Positions 1 through 10,404 of a stretch of DNA of 64,000 nucleotides are shown one piece after another (position 1 is the first letter of the stretch; every line of letters begins with the position of its first letter). The position numbers were made by a program, and so were the translations under genes. This DNA is from Anaeromyces robustus (Eukaryota; Neocallimastigomycota; Neocallimastigomycetes; Neocallimastigales; Neocallimastigaceae), in contig MCFG01000354.1 in the NCBI GenBank assembly GCA_002104895.1, forward strand, positions 1-64,000, in the 5' to 3' direction. A model generated the notes under the pieces. That model searched no databases. It was given only the letters and a program-made list of their open reading frames with translations, and was not told the origin of the DNA.

Positions 1-2766
1 GAAATGTTACATAAAGATTAATATATTAAAGTTGTATATTTAAATAATAAATGTGCAACATTAATAATTACAAATCATATTATTATATATTAATGTAATA
101 ATATGTAATAATATAAATAACTTTAATTAAAACAAGTGAATAAATGAATAAATATATTGTATTTTTTTTTTTAATACAGCGATATTAACTTTAGTATTTG
201 TTTTTTTTGTTAATCTCTGTTAGAATTTTTCTTTATTATTATATGAACTATATATATATTAAAATATAAGTGTAATTTTTAATGTTTTTTTATTTTATTT
301 TATTTTTTTTTATTTTAAATTCAATATATAATTTAATTCTATATTATCTAAAGAATGTACTGTCTTTATGCATATATGAAATTGATTTATTATTTTTAAA
401 AATAATAAGAAAAATGAATTAATAATAATAATAATAAAAAACTAATAATTAAGATATAATATATTATTATATAAATATTCCATTAAATTAATTATAATTG
501 CTCTCTATATAAGTATTAAAATTATAATTAATTGAATTAAAATATATTCAAATATTTTCGTTATTCTGGTTTTTTAATTATTATATTTATAAAATAGATA
601 TTTTATTTTTTTAAATATATGTTATGGAATTATATTAAAAAAGTTAATTTTTGTATAGAATGAAATAATTAAATAATTAAAAAAAATTTTTTTTATTAAT
701 TTTTATAGATATTTTAGATAATTAAACAAAATATTAATAAAATGTAATTTTTTTTTTATTAATTTTTATAGATATTTTAGATAATTAAACAAAATATTAA
801 TAAAATGTAATTAGAGACAAATACAATAAAAATAAAAATAAAAATAAGAAAAAATACGTCATAAAATATGTTATATTAAAGAGAGTGCCATGCCATTTTA
901 TAATATTAAGAAAAAAGAATTATGAATAATTTAATATGTATTAATAATAAATAAAAAGAAAATTTTTTAATATGTATAAAGTAATTAAAAAAAAATTAAT
1001 TTCAATACAAAATAAATATATTTTATTCATATAATTAATATACTGTAATTTAAATTTTTTAATTAAAATATATTAAAAATATATAATACATTTTATATTA
1101 AAATTCATTAATTAAAGTTTCAATAATTAGGTCAACTTTATTAATAAATTTTTTGGTGAAGAGTTACAAATATTAAAATTATTATAAATTACAATACTTC
1201 TATATTAACACCACATTTTGTAGCTTATACATTAAATTTAAATTTAATACATTACATTTTAATACATTTATCACATATTTCACATATTCTAACAATATAA
1301 AATAATAAAAAAAAAATTTTTTTTGACAAATTAATATATTAAAAATTAAAATAATCTGTTATATATAAAAAAAATTAATTTTTTTAATTAAAAATATTTT
1401 TAATTAAAAATATATATATATATATAATAGAAATTTAGAAATGTTACATTAAAAAAAAATTAAATGAAAAAAAAAATTCTATTGAATATACATATTTGAT
1501 TATTTTTACTTTTATTTTATAATTATTAATTATCATTATTATAAAATAAAAAATTCTATTAAATATATAATTCTATTAAATATATTTTATGTATTTGGTT
1601 TTTTTTCCTTAATTAATTAAAAAATATTGAATTATATAAGGAATGAATTTTTTTTTAAAAAAAAGACAGAAAATTTTATTTTTAATAATACTTTTTTTAT
1701 TAATTAAATATATTTTATATTTAATTAAATCGTTAATATAAATAAAATTATAATAAATAATAAAATCTTTTGCCACTAAACAAAAGAAATATAGTATTTT
1801 ATATTGATAATATGTATATTTATATATAGCATTATATATAAGATAAAACTTAATTTGTTGAAGGTATTCAGTACATTTGGTCTATTATCGCTTAAATAAT
1901 TATACATAGTATAATTTACTAAAATTTATAATATATATTATTTATATAATGATTATTTATTACATTCTTTGATTCTTTGTCAGATTAATTGATTTCGATG
2001 ATCGATTTTTTTTTTTCAATTTCTTTTTATATATATATATATATATTTACTTCTTAAAATACTATACTGTTACATTTAAAAGGAAATGCCATTTAATAAA
2101 GTTACATATATTTTTATTATATATCTTTATATTTATTTATTTTAATTGGATAATCTTCTTTATTAAATTACTATGAAGAGCTGTAACATATAGTTGTCAA
2201 AGTTATATATAAAAATACTTTAAAAACTTTAAAATCAATATAAAAATTTATTAAATCAATTAAAGAAAAATATAAAGAAATTATTTTTCTTTAATTTTAT
2301 AATAAATTGAATTTTTCATTTTTTTCATTTTTTTTCATTTTTTATAATTAATTAAATTTTTCTTTTTTTTTATTTTTTCATAATTAATTGAATTTTTCTT
2401 TCTTTTTTTTTTTTTTTTTATAATTAATTGAATTTTTCTCTCTCTTTTTTTATAATTAATTGAATTACTTTTTTCTTAAAAAAAAAAAAGTATATCTCTT
2501 ACTCTTTTTTTAAATAGTTTAGTAAAATCTTAAATATTTTATAATACTCAATATTTTATCCAGTAAGCATAAAGAACTAAAAAAGAATTAAAATAAAAAA
2601 GCTAAAAATTTTTATTTCTGTATACAATATAGTTTTTTTTTCTTTATTTCTATCTATCTATCCAATAATATATATAAATATTTTTAATATATTAAGAAAA
2701 AAAAAAAAAAAAGAAAAAGAAAATAAAAGAAAAAAAAAAGTTAATATATATAGATTTATATATAAA
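1..2766. other. Gene-free AT-rich stretch upstream of the first beta-helix gene
   Basis: I see no protein-like reading frame, tRNA or rRNA here. The sequence is A/T homopolymers, TA runs and small local duplications. One of these is a 63-bp direct repeat: the motif gatattttagataattaaac occurs at 708 and again at 771. The last 70 bases before the first gene are a purine-rich A/G tract followed by a short TA-rich stretch, probably 5' UTR or core promoter, but no defined element can be called. Confidence 0.6.
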
Positions 2767-5598
2767 ATGAATTATAGTTATTTATTAATTATATTATTAT
2801 CATTAATAGTAACTTTTACATGGGCTGATGAAAATACATCAAATCATAGAATTACACTTACTCCTGGCCCAATAACTTGTAAATATACTAAAAAGGATTT
2901 AACTAAAGAATATAACATTAATACAGATGTAGTAGTTAATTGTAATGAAAATAATTGTTCTTTTAATAGAGAAAATGAAGGTATTTCTGTATCAGCAGGT
3001 TTTCTTAATATTACTTCAAAAGGTACATATATTCTTAAAGGTTCTTTAAATGGTCAAATTTTTATTGAAGCTCCTGAAAATGATTTTGTTCATCTTGTAT
3101 TAGAAGATATTACTATTGCTAGTAATCAAGGTCCAGCTATTTATGGTATTTCTGCTGATAAAATTACTCTTACTGTTATTGGTAATAATACCCTTATTGA
3201 TAATTCAGAATATACTTTAGATGATGGGGATCAAAAATTAGATGCTTGCCTTTTTGCTGATACTGATTTTTCTATTAATGGTTCAGGTAGTTTAACAGTT
3301 ACTGGTAATTATGCAGATGCTATTAAATGTAAAAAGGATTTAAGAATTGTTGATTCTACCATTAATATTCCATCTGCTAATAAAAGAGGTATTAAGGTTA
3401 AAAATTCTTTATGTGTTAAAAATGTTAATATGGATATTACTTCAGAAGGTACTGCTATTAAAGTTACTAAAAGTACTAATCCTGATAAAGGTTACGTTGT
3501 CATTGATAGTGGTGTAATTAATATTTCTTCTGGTGATGATGGTATTCATGCTGAAACTCATTTAACTATTTATGATGGTTTTATTCATATTAGAGAATCT
3601 ATAGAAGGTCTTGAAGCTCAAATGATTGATATTCTTGGTGGTGAAATTTATATTGTTTCTTCTGATGATGGTATTAATGCCTCTCAAATTTCTGTAGATG
3701 ATGAAGATGAATATGAAGATTTTGGTAGTATTGAATGTATACCTGTTGATGGTATGGGAAATCAATTACCAATAAATAATGATAATCATGAAAATAATGA
3801 TATTACTTATAATTCATCTGACACATCATCTAATGATACTGATAATGATATTTATATTAATATTGTTGGTGGTAAAATTTATATTACTGCTAGTGGTAGT
3901 AGAGAAGATGGTATTGATTCTAATGGTGTTTTATATATTGGCGGTGAAGCTGAAGTTTATGTAAGTATTGATGGTGGATCAATGTATGGTAAATCTTCAG
4001 TTTTTGATTCTGAAGGTCCAAATATTATTAATTCAGGAGCTATTGTTGTTGCTACTTCTGGTGGAAATGCTGATAATACTACTACTAATACTATTACTAC
4101 TAATGATGACACTGCTAATGATGATAATGAAATCCAACAAGGTGAATCCAAGCAGGTTAATCAAGAAGCAAATAGTGAATCTGATAGAATTAAAGATATA
4201 GAGAAACAATTGAATGATGAAAGAGAAAGATTAAAGGAAATTGAACAAGAATTAGAAGATGAAAGAGAAAAACAAAATGAAAAAGCATTAGGTAATGAGC
4301 AACCAAAGGAACTTGAAAAAGAATTAGGAGATGAAATTGAAAGAGAATTAGATGATGTAGTTGATACTAAAGTTGAAGGTGAAATTAATGATGAAGAAGA
4401 GAATAAAGAAGAAGTATTTATGGATAAACGTCATATGAAACGTCAACTTCAATCCTCAAAATCTATTAATGAAATGGATGAAAGTGGTAGTATTTATCAA
4501 GCATATATTTATATTTTTGTTTCACCTCAAGAAGCAGGCACTACTTTAACTATTATTGATAAAAATGATAAAGTTATTGCATCATATACTCCAAATTTAA
4601 GATATTCTGAAATTTTAGTTACTTCTCCAGATATTGTTGCTAATGAACCTTATACTATTATCATTGGAACTAATACATTTAGTGTTGAAGCTTTAGAAGG
4701 TTCTCATGGTACTGCCTATACTCCTTCTGTAACTTTACCAAAAGATATTACTGAGGAACCAGCTGCTACACCTATCGAAAATGACGATTCAATTGATATT
4801 AATATTAGTATTGATAATTCAGAGATGAATAATGGAAATGATTATTCAACTAATGATAATAATAATACATCTGAAATTAATGATGAAAATAAGTCAATTT
4901 CTAGTCCAGAGGTTTCAAATAATAATGATAATAATATTAATAATAATAACAATAATACAAGTGAAGAGGAAGCAGATATTAAAGATGTGACTAATTCTGA
5001 TATAAAAACATCTGATGATGAAAAATCTGATGAAGAATTAGGTATAATAGAAAAATTTAAGGAATTCTTTGGTTTAGGTAGTGATGATGACAATGATAGT
5101 GATAAGGATAGTAATAATAATGTTAATAATGATGGTGATAATAATGGTGATGGTGATATAGATAGTGCTATTGATAGTGATATTGATAGTGATAAAGAAG
5201 GTGAAGAAGGAAAAGTTAAGGATGTCTTAGATGATGATGATGATGTTGTAGAAGTAAAAGATAATGATGCTGTTCAAGAAATTGTAGAAGACAATAGTAG
5301 TGATAATGAAGATGAAGGTATTCAGGATGTTAAAGAAGATAATGATAATGATAATGATGAAGGTGCTCAAGATGTTAAAGAAGATAATGATGATGATGAA
5401 GGTATTCAAGATGTTATAGAAGACAATGATGATGAAGATGAAGATATAGCTGCTGGTGAAGTTGAAGAAGATAAAAAATTATATATTGAAGAGGAACCAC
5501 CATCTGATCAATATCAACTACCAAAACGTTTCCATTTTGATATTAAAAGAGAAGGTGATACTAGTGGAAATGATAAATATAAATGGAGAAGAGAATAG
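2767..5598 (+). CDS. Secreted Cthe_2159/DUF4353-type beta-helix protein with acidic coiled-coil and Asp/Asn-rich tail
   Basis: Intronless, 943 residues. A signal peptide (hydrophobic residues 5-19, cleavage probably near 20) shows it is secreted. Residues about 24-430 are a repetitive beta-helix with the recurring signatures GPAIYG, DDGIHAETHLTI, GLEAQMIDI, DDGINAS and DGIDSNGVLYIGG. These are typical of the Cthe_2159/DUF4353 family, a calcium-binding, polysaccharide-lyase-like fold known in clostridia for binding pectic polysaccharide. An acidic Asn/Asp insertion (about 309-358) interrupts the helix. A charged coiled coil follows (about 472-535), then a conserved beta segment (about 577-660, TLTIIDKNDKVIASYTP) shared with the downstream paralogue, then a 280-residue Asp/Glu/Asn tail of low complexity. 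There is no dockerin and no visible membrane anchor. Lyase activity is not assured, because the founding member is regarded as a binding protein. The A-rich start context (tataaaATG) and the signal peptide fix the start. Confidence 0.85.
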   Translation: MNYSYLLIILLSLIVTFTWADENTSNHRITLTPGPITCKYTKKDLTKEYNINTDVVVNCNENNCSFNRENEGISVSAGFLNITSKGTYILKGSLNGQIFIEAPENDFVHLVLEDITIASNQGPAIYGISADKITLTVIGNNTLIDNSEYTLDDGDQKLDACLFADTDFSINGSGSLTVTGNYADAIKCKKDLRIVDSTINIPSANKRGIKVKNSLCVKNVNMDITSEGTAIKVTKSTNPDKGYVVIDSGVINISSGDDGIHAETHLTIYDGFIHIRESIEGLEAQMIDILGGEIYIVSSDDGINASQISVDDEDEYEDFGSIECIPVDGMGNQLPINNDNHENNDITYNSSDTSSNDTDNDIYINIVGGKIYITASGSREDGIDSNGVLYIGGEAEVYVSIDGGSMYGKSSVFDSEGPNIINSGAIVVATSGGNADNTTTNTITTNDDTANDDNEIQQGESKQVNQEANSESDRIKDIEKQLNDERERLKEIEQELEDEREKQNEKALGNEQPKELEKELGDEIERELDDVVDTKVEGEINDEEENKEEVFMDKRHMKRQLQSSKSINEMDESGSIYQAYIYIFVSPQEAGTTLTIIDKNDKVIASYTPNLRYSEILVTSPDIVANEPYTIIIGTNTFSVEALEGSHGTAYTPSVTLPKDITEEPAATPIENDDSIDINISIDNSEMNNGNDYSTNDNNNTSEINDENKSISSPEVSNNNDNNINNNNNNTSEEEADIKDVTNSDIKTSDDEKSDEELGIIEKFKEFFGLGSDDDNDSDKDSNNNVNNDGDNNGDGDIDSAIDSDIDSDKEGEEGKVKDVLDDDDDVVEVKDNDAVQEIVEDNSSDNEDEGIQDVKEDNDNDNDEGAQDVKEDNDDDEGIQDVIEDNDDEDEDIAAGEVEEDKKLYIEEEPPSDQYQLPKRFHFDIKREGDTSGNDKYKWRRE

Positions 5599-5735
5599 AT
5601 TTATTTAATATACTATCGTTATTAGTAAAACTATTTTACTTTTCCATTATTTAATATTGATTTTTCTTTCAAATTATTAAACAAAAAAGTTATTTTATAT
5701 TATATATAGCAATTTTAATTTAAAATTTTAATAAT

Positions 5736-5814
<79 letters not shown>

Positions 5815-6799
5815 GTATTTTATTTGAAATTTTTATTTTTATTATAGAAAATTTTTGTTATAATTGAACTTTAAATTTATCATGTTTTCAATTATATTTT
5901 TTAACATAATCTTTTTTTTTTTTTTTTAATAATATATATTTTTAATTTTTTATTTTAATTGTGAATTAGTATATATTAAAATTATATATATATATTTATT
6001 AAAGATCATCCTTAATAATAAAATAATAATTATTAAATAATTAACTAAATATAAATGAATAATAAATTATTAAATAAATAATTTCTATTGAGTACATTAA
6101 AAATATTGTTTTAAATATTTATTATATTTATTATTATTATTATTTTTTTTTTGTTAATTATCTTTGATAAAAAAAATTTTTTTATGTAAATATAATAATT
6201 TTTTATATGTAATTATTATTTAATTACTTTTTAATTATTTTTTAATTAAATCAATAATGAATAATATATATTAAGTATTAATGAATAATATTATGAATCA
6301 GAATATTATCCGCATATTTTTCTTTAAAGTTTTTTTTTTAATCTAAGCATTATGCTTTTTCATTTATTTAGTATTATGTTTTTATTTTCTTTATATTTAT
6401 GTATAAATTATAAATAGTGAACATTTTTATAATCGGAGGGACTTAATAAATATAAAATAACAATATAGGGTATATAGAATATATATAAATTTTCAATTAT
6501 GTGGATAATAATTACTTATAAATTAATTATAAATAAATAAATAAATGAATAAATAAATAAATAAATATATAAATAAATATATATATATATAGTAAATGAA
6601 TAAATAAATAAATAAATAAATTAGTTAATATTATTAATAATATGTAATATAATTCATAATAATATAAATATGTAACATATTTGTTAACAATATTTATATT
6701 ATTATCTATACAATTTTGACATATTGACAATTGAGATTAACAACAATAATAATAATCATAATAATAATAAATTAAATTAAAATTATTATAATTATTATC

Positions 6800-6843
<44 letters not shown>

Positions 6844-7358
6844 AATATTGACGTATTTAACTTTATTTATTAATAAATTATTAATACATTTTGGAACAAT
6901 ATATTATAATAGGAAAAATTTTATTAATTAAAATATGTAATGTACGACATTTTAAATTAATCCATGACATATTAAAAAAGTTAAATTAAATAAATTAAAA
7001 TGACGTTAAAAAATTAACCATTCAGATTGACTTATTGATGGTATTTCTTGACTTTGTTATACAATTGTTTTATAATAATCATAATAATGCTAATTATTTT
7101 TTAAGATTAAGATTAATATAAAAAGGAAAAAAAGTACTAAATTTTTTTCTTTTTTTTTTTTTAAATTAAAAACAAATTTTTTTAATAATATAATCATTGA
7201 TATAATATATATCATAAAATATATATTAAAAAAAATTATATTATTAAAAGAATATATATATATATAGAATTGAAATAAATTTATTTTATAATTTAGTTAA
7301 AAAAATTATAATAAATTTATATTCGTAAATATATTTTTTTTAATAAAATATATATAAA
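5599..7358. other. Intergenic region between the two beta-helix paralogues
   Basis: No gene seen. It holds a (AAT)n microsatellite at about 5739-5811, (AAAT)n blocks near 6530-6620 and an uninterrupted run of 37 T at 6803-6839. Reading frames in it, such as one at 6527-6730 on the - strand, are translations of AAAT repeats. Confidence 0.6.
5739..5811. repeat. (AAT)n microsatellite
   Basis: About 24 uninterrupted copies of a trinucleotide A-A-T repeat, roughly 140 bases after the stop codon of the first beta-helix gene. It would lie in or just beyond its 3' UTR. Confidence 0.9.
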
Positions 7359-9590
7359 ATGAAACTTTTAAATTTTTTAGTATTTATAACATTTATTTCA
7401 GCAGCTAGCTTAGTTGCTAGTGAAATTACCTTAACTCCAGGTCCGGTTACTTGTGAATATAAAAAAAAGGATTTAGATGAAAGTTATGATATTGATAAAG
7501 ATGTAAATATAAAATGTAATGATAGCTTATGTACTGTTGCTGGTGATGGTGCATCTGCTTCTGATGGTCTTGTTACTATAAAAGCTGCTGGTACATATAT
7601 TGTACAAGGTTCTTTAAATGGTCAACTTCGTATTGAAGCCACAAAAGATGATTATATACATCTTATTTTAAGTGATGCTACTATAACTAGTAGTGATGGT
7701 CCTGCTATTTATGGCGTTTCTGCAAGTAGAGTAACTTTAACTCTTGTTGGTTCAAATGAACTTATTGATTCTTCAAATTATACTGTTGTTGAAGATGAAC
7801 CAGATGCATGCCTTTTTATTGGTAGTGATCTTTCCATTAATGGTTCTGGTAGTTTAAATGTTACAGGAAATTATAGTGATGCAATTAGATGTAAAAAAGA
7901 TCTAAAATTTGTTAGTGGAAATGTTATTATACCAAATGCTATTCAGAGAGGTATTAAAACTAAAAATTATTTATGTGTAAAAGAAGCTAATATTGATGTT
8001 AATTCTAAAAACACTGGTATTAAAGTTACCAGAGATGATGATCCAGAAAAGGGTTTTGTCTCTATTGAAGGTGGTAAAGTTACTGTAGAAACTGATAATG
8101 ATGGTATTCATGCTGAAACTCACCTTACTATAAGTGGTGGTTATGTTGATGTTAAAAGATGTGGTGAAGGTCTTGAAGGTCAAATGATTGATATCATTGG
8201 TGGTGAAGTTCATATTGTATCTACAGATGATGGTATTAATGCTTCAAAAATCCGTGATTCAACTCAAACAGGTAATTGGGGTTGGGGTGGTCCAACTGGT
8301 ACTGATGGTAGTGTTTATATTAATATAGTTGGTGGTAAAACTTATATTACTGTTCAAGGTCGAGATGTTGATGGTGTTGATTCTAATGGTGTACTTTATA
8401 TTGGTGGTAATGCTGAAGTCTATATTAGTGTTACTGGAGGTAGTATCTATGGTCCTATGGCTGCATTAGATGCTGAAGGTTTAAATGCTGTTTGTTCAGA
8501 TGCTATTGTTATAGCTACTGCTGGTGGTAGTAAAGGTGGCTTCGGAGGAGGCTTCGGAGGACCACCACCAGATTTCGGTGGCCAAGGAGGCCAATGGGGT
8601 CAACCACCAAATTTCGGTGGTCAAGGCGGTCAAGGCGGTCAAGGAGGTCAAGGTGGACGTCCAGGAGGTCAAGGCAGTCAAGGTAGTCAAGGCGGACGTC
8701 CAGGCGGTCAAGGCGGTCAAGGCGGTCAAGGCGGTCCAGGAGGTCCAGGAGGCCAAGGTGGTCAATGGGGACCACCAGGTGGTTTTATGGATGAAGGTAA
8801 AGTTTATCAACCAAATATTCAAACATCTTTTAATACCACTCAAACTGCTGGTACTCCATTAACTATTAAAGATAGTAATGGTAAAATTATTGCATCTTTT
8901 ACTCCATTAAATGACTATTCATCTATTCTTGTATCATCACCACAAATGATTCCAGGACAAACTTATACTATTGTAACTGGTGAGACAGAACAAACTGCTG
9001 AAGCATCAGAAGGAGATAGTGGTTCAGTTACCAATCCACCATCTATTACTTCACCGGATGGTAAAATTGATAATAATAATAATAATACTACAACTACTAT
9101 TACTAAAACTCAAACTCAAATTCAAACTCAAACTCAAACTCAAAATCCAACACCAACACCAACTGAAAATTCTTGTTCAACTTCAATTTTAAATCAAGGT
9201 TACAGTTGTTGTTCATCTGAATGTATTGTTGTTCTTACCGATAGCGATGGTACATGGGGTTATGAAAATAATAAATGGTGTGGATGTAATGTAGAAAGAG
9301 ATCCATCTTCTGAAAATTGTTCAGAATCTATTTTAAGCCAAGGTTATAAATGTTGTTCTGACAATTGTCTTGTTGTATATACTGATGATGATGGTACATG
9401 GGGTTATGAAAATGATAAATGGTGTGGATGTGAACAAAAGGTTTATGAAAATCCTGATTGTCCAGTTTCTGTCTTATATAAAGGTTATTCATGTTGTAGT
9501 GAAAATAACTGTAAAATAAGATATGTAGATGAAGATGGTAATTGGGGTGCTGAAAACGGCCAATGGTGCGGTATTTCTAACAAATGTTAG
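7359..9590 (+). CDS. Secreted Cthe_2159/DUF4353-type beta-helix protein with Gly-Gln linker and three fungal dockerins
   Basis: Intronless, 743 residues. The signal peptide is residues 1 to about 21. The beta-helix (about 22-390) is clearly paralogous to the upstream gene (same ITLTPGP start, GPAIYG, DDGIHAETHLTI, GLEGQMIDI, DGVDSNGVLYIGG). A Gly/Gln/Pro-rich collagen-like stretch (about 388-478) replaces the coiled coil. The conserved beta segment follows (LTIKDSNGKIIASFTP, to about 570), then a Thr/Gln linker. Three Cys-rich modules begin at C606, C654 and C701, each with the pattern C..(S/V)(I/V)L..GY.CC followed by DGTWG or DGNWG, (Y/A)EN and WCG. These are fungal dockerins (CBM10-like), which in anaerobic fungi attach enzymes to cellulosome scaffoldins. 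The product is probably a cellulosome-borne, calcium-dependent pectin or plant-wall binding protein or lyase; its activity is unproven. Bacterial-type core plus fungal dockerins suggests a transferred gene adapted by module fusion. Confidence 0.9.
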   Translation: MKLLNFLVFITFISAASLVASEITLTPGPVTCEYKKKDLDESYDIDKDVNIKCNDSLCTVAGDGASASDGLVTIKAAGTYIVQGSLNGQLRIEATKDDYIHLILSDATITSSDGPAIYGVSASRVTLTLVGSNELIDSSNYTVVEDEPDACLFIGSDLSINGSGSLNVTGNYSDAIRCKKDLKFVSGNVIIPNAIQRGIKTKNYLCVKEANIDVNSKNTGIKVTRDDDPEKGFVSIEGGKVTVETDNDGIHAETHLTISGGYVDVKRCGEGLEGQMIDIIGGEVHIVSTDDGINASKIRDSTQTGNWGWGGPTGTDGSVYINIVGGKTYITVQGRDVDGVDSNGVLYIGGNAEVYISVTGGSIYGPMAALDAEGLNAVCSDAIVIATAGGSKGGFGGGFGGPPPDFGGQGGQWGQPPNFGGQGGQGGQGGQGGRPGGQGSQGSQGGRPGGQGGQGGQGGPGGPGGQGGQWGPPGGFMDEGKVYQPNIQTSFNTTQTAGTPLTIKDSNGKIIASFTPLNDYSSILVSSPQMIPGQTYTIVTGETEQTAEASEGDSGSVTNPPSITSPDGKIDNNNNNTTTTITKTQTQIQTQTQTQNPTPTPTENSCSTSILNQGYSCCSSECIVVLTDSDGTWGYENNKWCGCNVERDPSSENCSESILSQGYKCCSDNCLVVYTDDDGTWGYENDKWCGCEQKVYENPDCPVSVLYKGYSCCSENNCKIRYVDEDGNWGAENGQWCGISNKC
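8522..8790 (+). repeat. Coding GGTCAAGGC-type repeat (Gly-Gly-Gln linker)
   Basis: Imperfect 9-bp units (ggtcaaggc/ggccaagga) encode a Gly-Gly-Gln/Pro linker inside the dockerin-bearing beta-helix protein. This is the most G-rich sequence in the window. It sits at the position where the paralogue carries its acidic coiled-coil insert, so the site tolerates unrelated linkers. Confidence 0.85.
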
Positions 9591-9874
9591 AATTTTTATA
9601 AATACTTTAAAATTTACACTATAAAATGCAAGTCATTTAACTATAAATGCAAGTCATATATAGTCTTTAACTATTTATTAATTTATTATATATAATATTA
9701 TAACGCTATTCTTTATTTATATTTTATTTTTATATAAAAAAAAAAAAATAAAAAAAAATTAAAAAGAAATGTAATAAATATTAAATTATTAAAAAAAAAA
9801 AAAAAAACAAAAGGAAAATAAAAATAAAAAATAAAATAAAACAAATAAATAAAATAATTAAACAAAAAAAAATC

Positions 9875-9909
<35 letters not shown>

Positions 9910-10404
9910 AAAAAATTATTAAAAAATTAAAAAACAAATACACAATTTTTTTTTTAAATATATATAAATAGATTTATTTCTTTGTATAACATCTTTGTTA
10001 TTTTATATTATTTATTTTTTTTCTCTAATTTTTCTTATTTATTTTTACTTTTATAATATTATATTTATAACAGTAAATTATTTATATTATCATTTTCAAT
10101 TATTATTATTGTTCAATTTGGTTTTATAAGTATATATTTAATGTATTTTTTTTTTTTTTCATTGTAAAAATATAAAATAGAATTATATCATGTGAAAATT
10201 CTCTTTAATATTATTTGCTGTATTCCGATAAAATTTAATTAATTTTCATTAATTATATATGTTTTAAATTTTGGTTTTATTTTTTATTTTTTATTTTTAA
10301 ATTAAAAATAATAATAATAAAATTATCATTGTAAATTTAAATTTCTATTTTTTTCATTATACCTTTATTTTTCTTTTTATTTATTTTGTAGATATTATAA
10401 TAAT
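9591..10404. other. Intergenic region with long A runs
   Basis: No gene seen. It has A-rich tracts near 9735-9905, including a run of roughly 30 A ending at 9903, and T-rich tracts further on. A frame at 9713-9943 on the - strand is a poly-Phe artefact of these tracts. Confidence 0.6.

Noticed and set aside
8496-8843. Three overlapping frames (both strands) of 86-115 residues over the Gly-Gln segment
   Set aside because: They are shadows of the GC-rich 9-bp repeat inside the dockerin gene; the + frame of the main gene explains the sequence.
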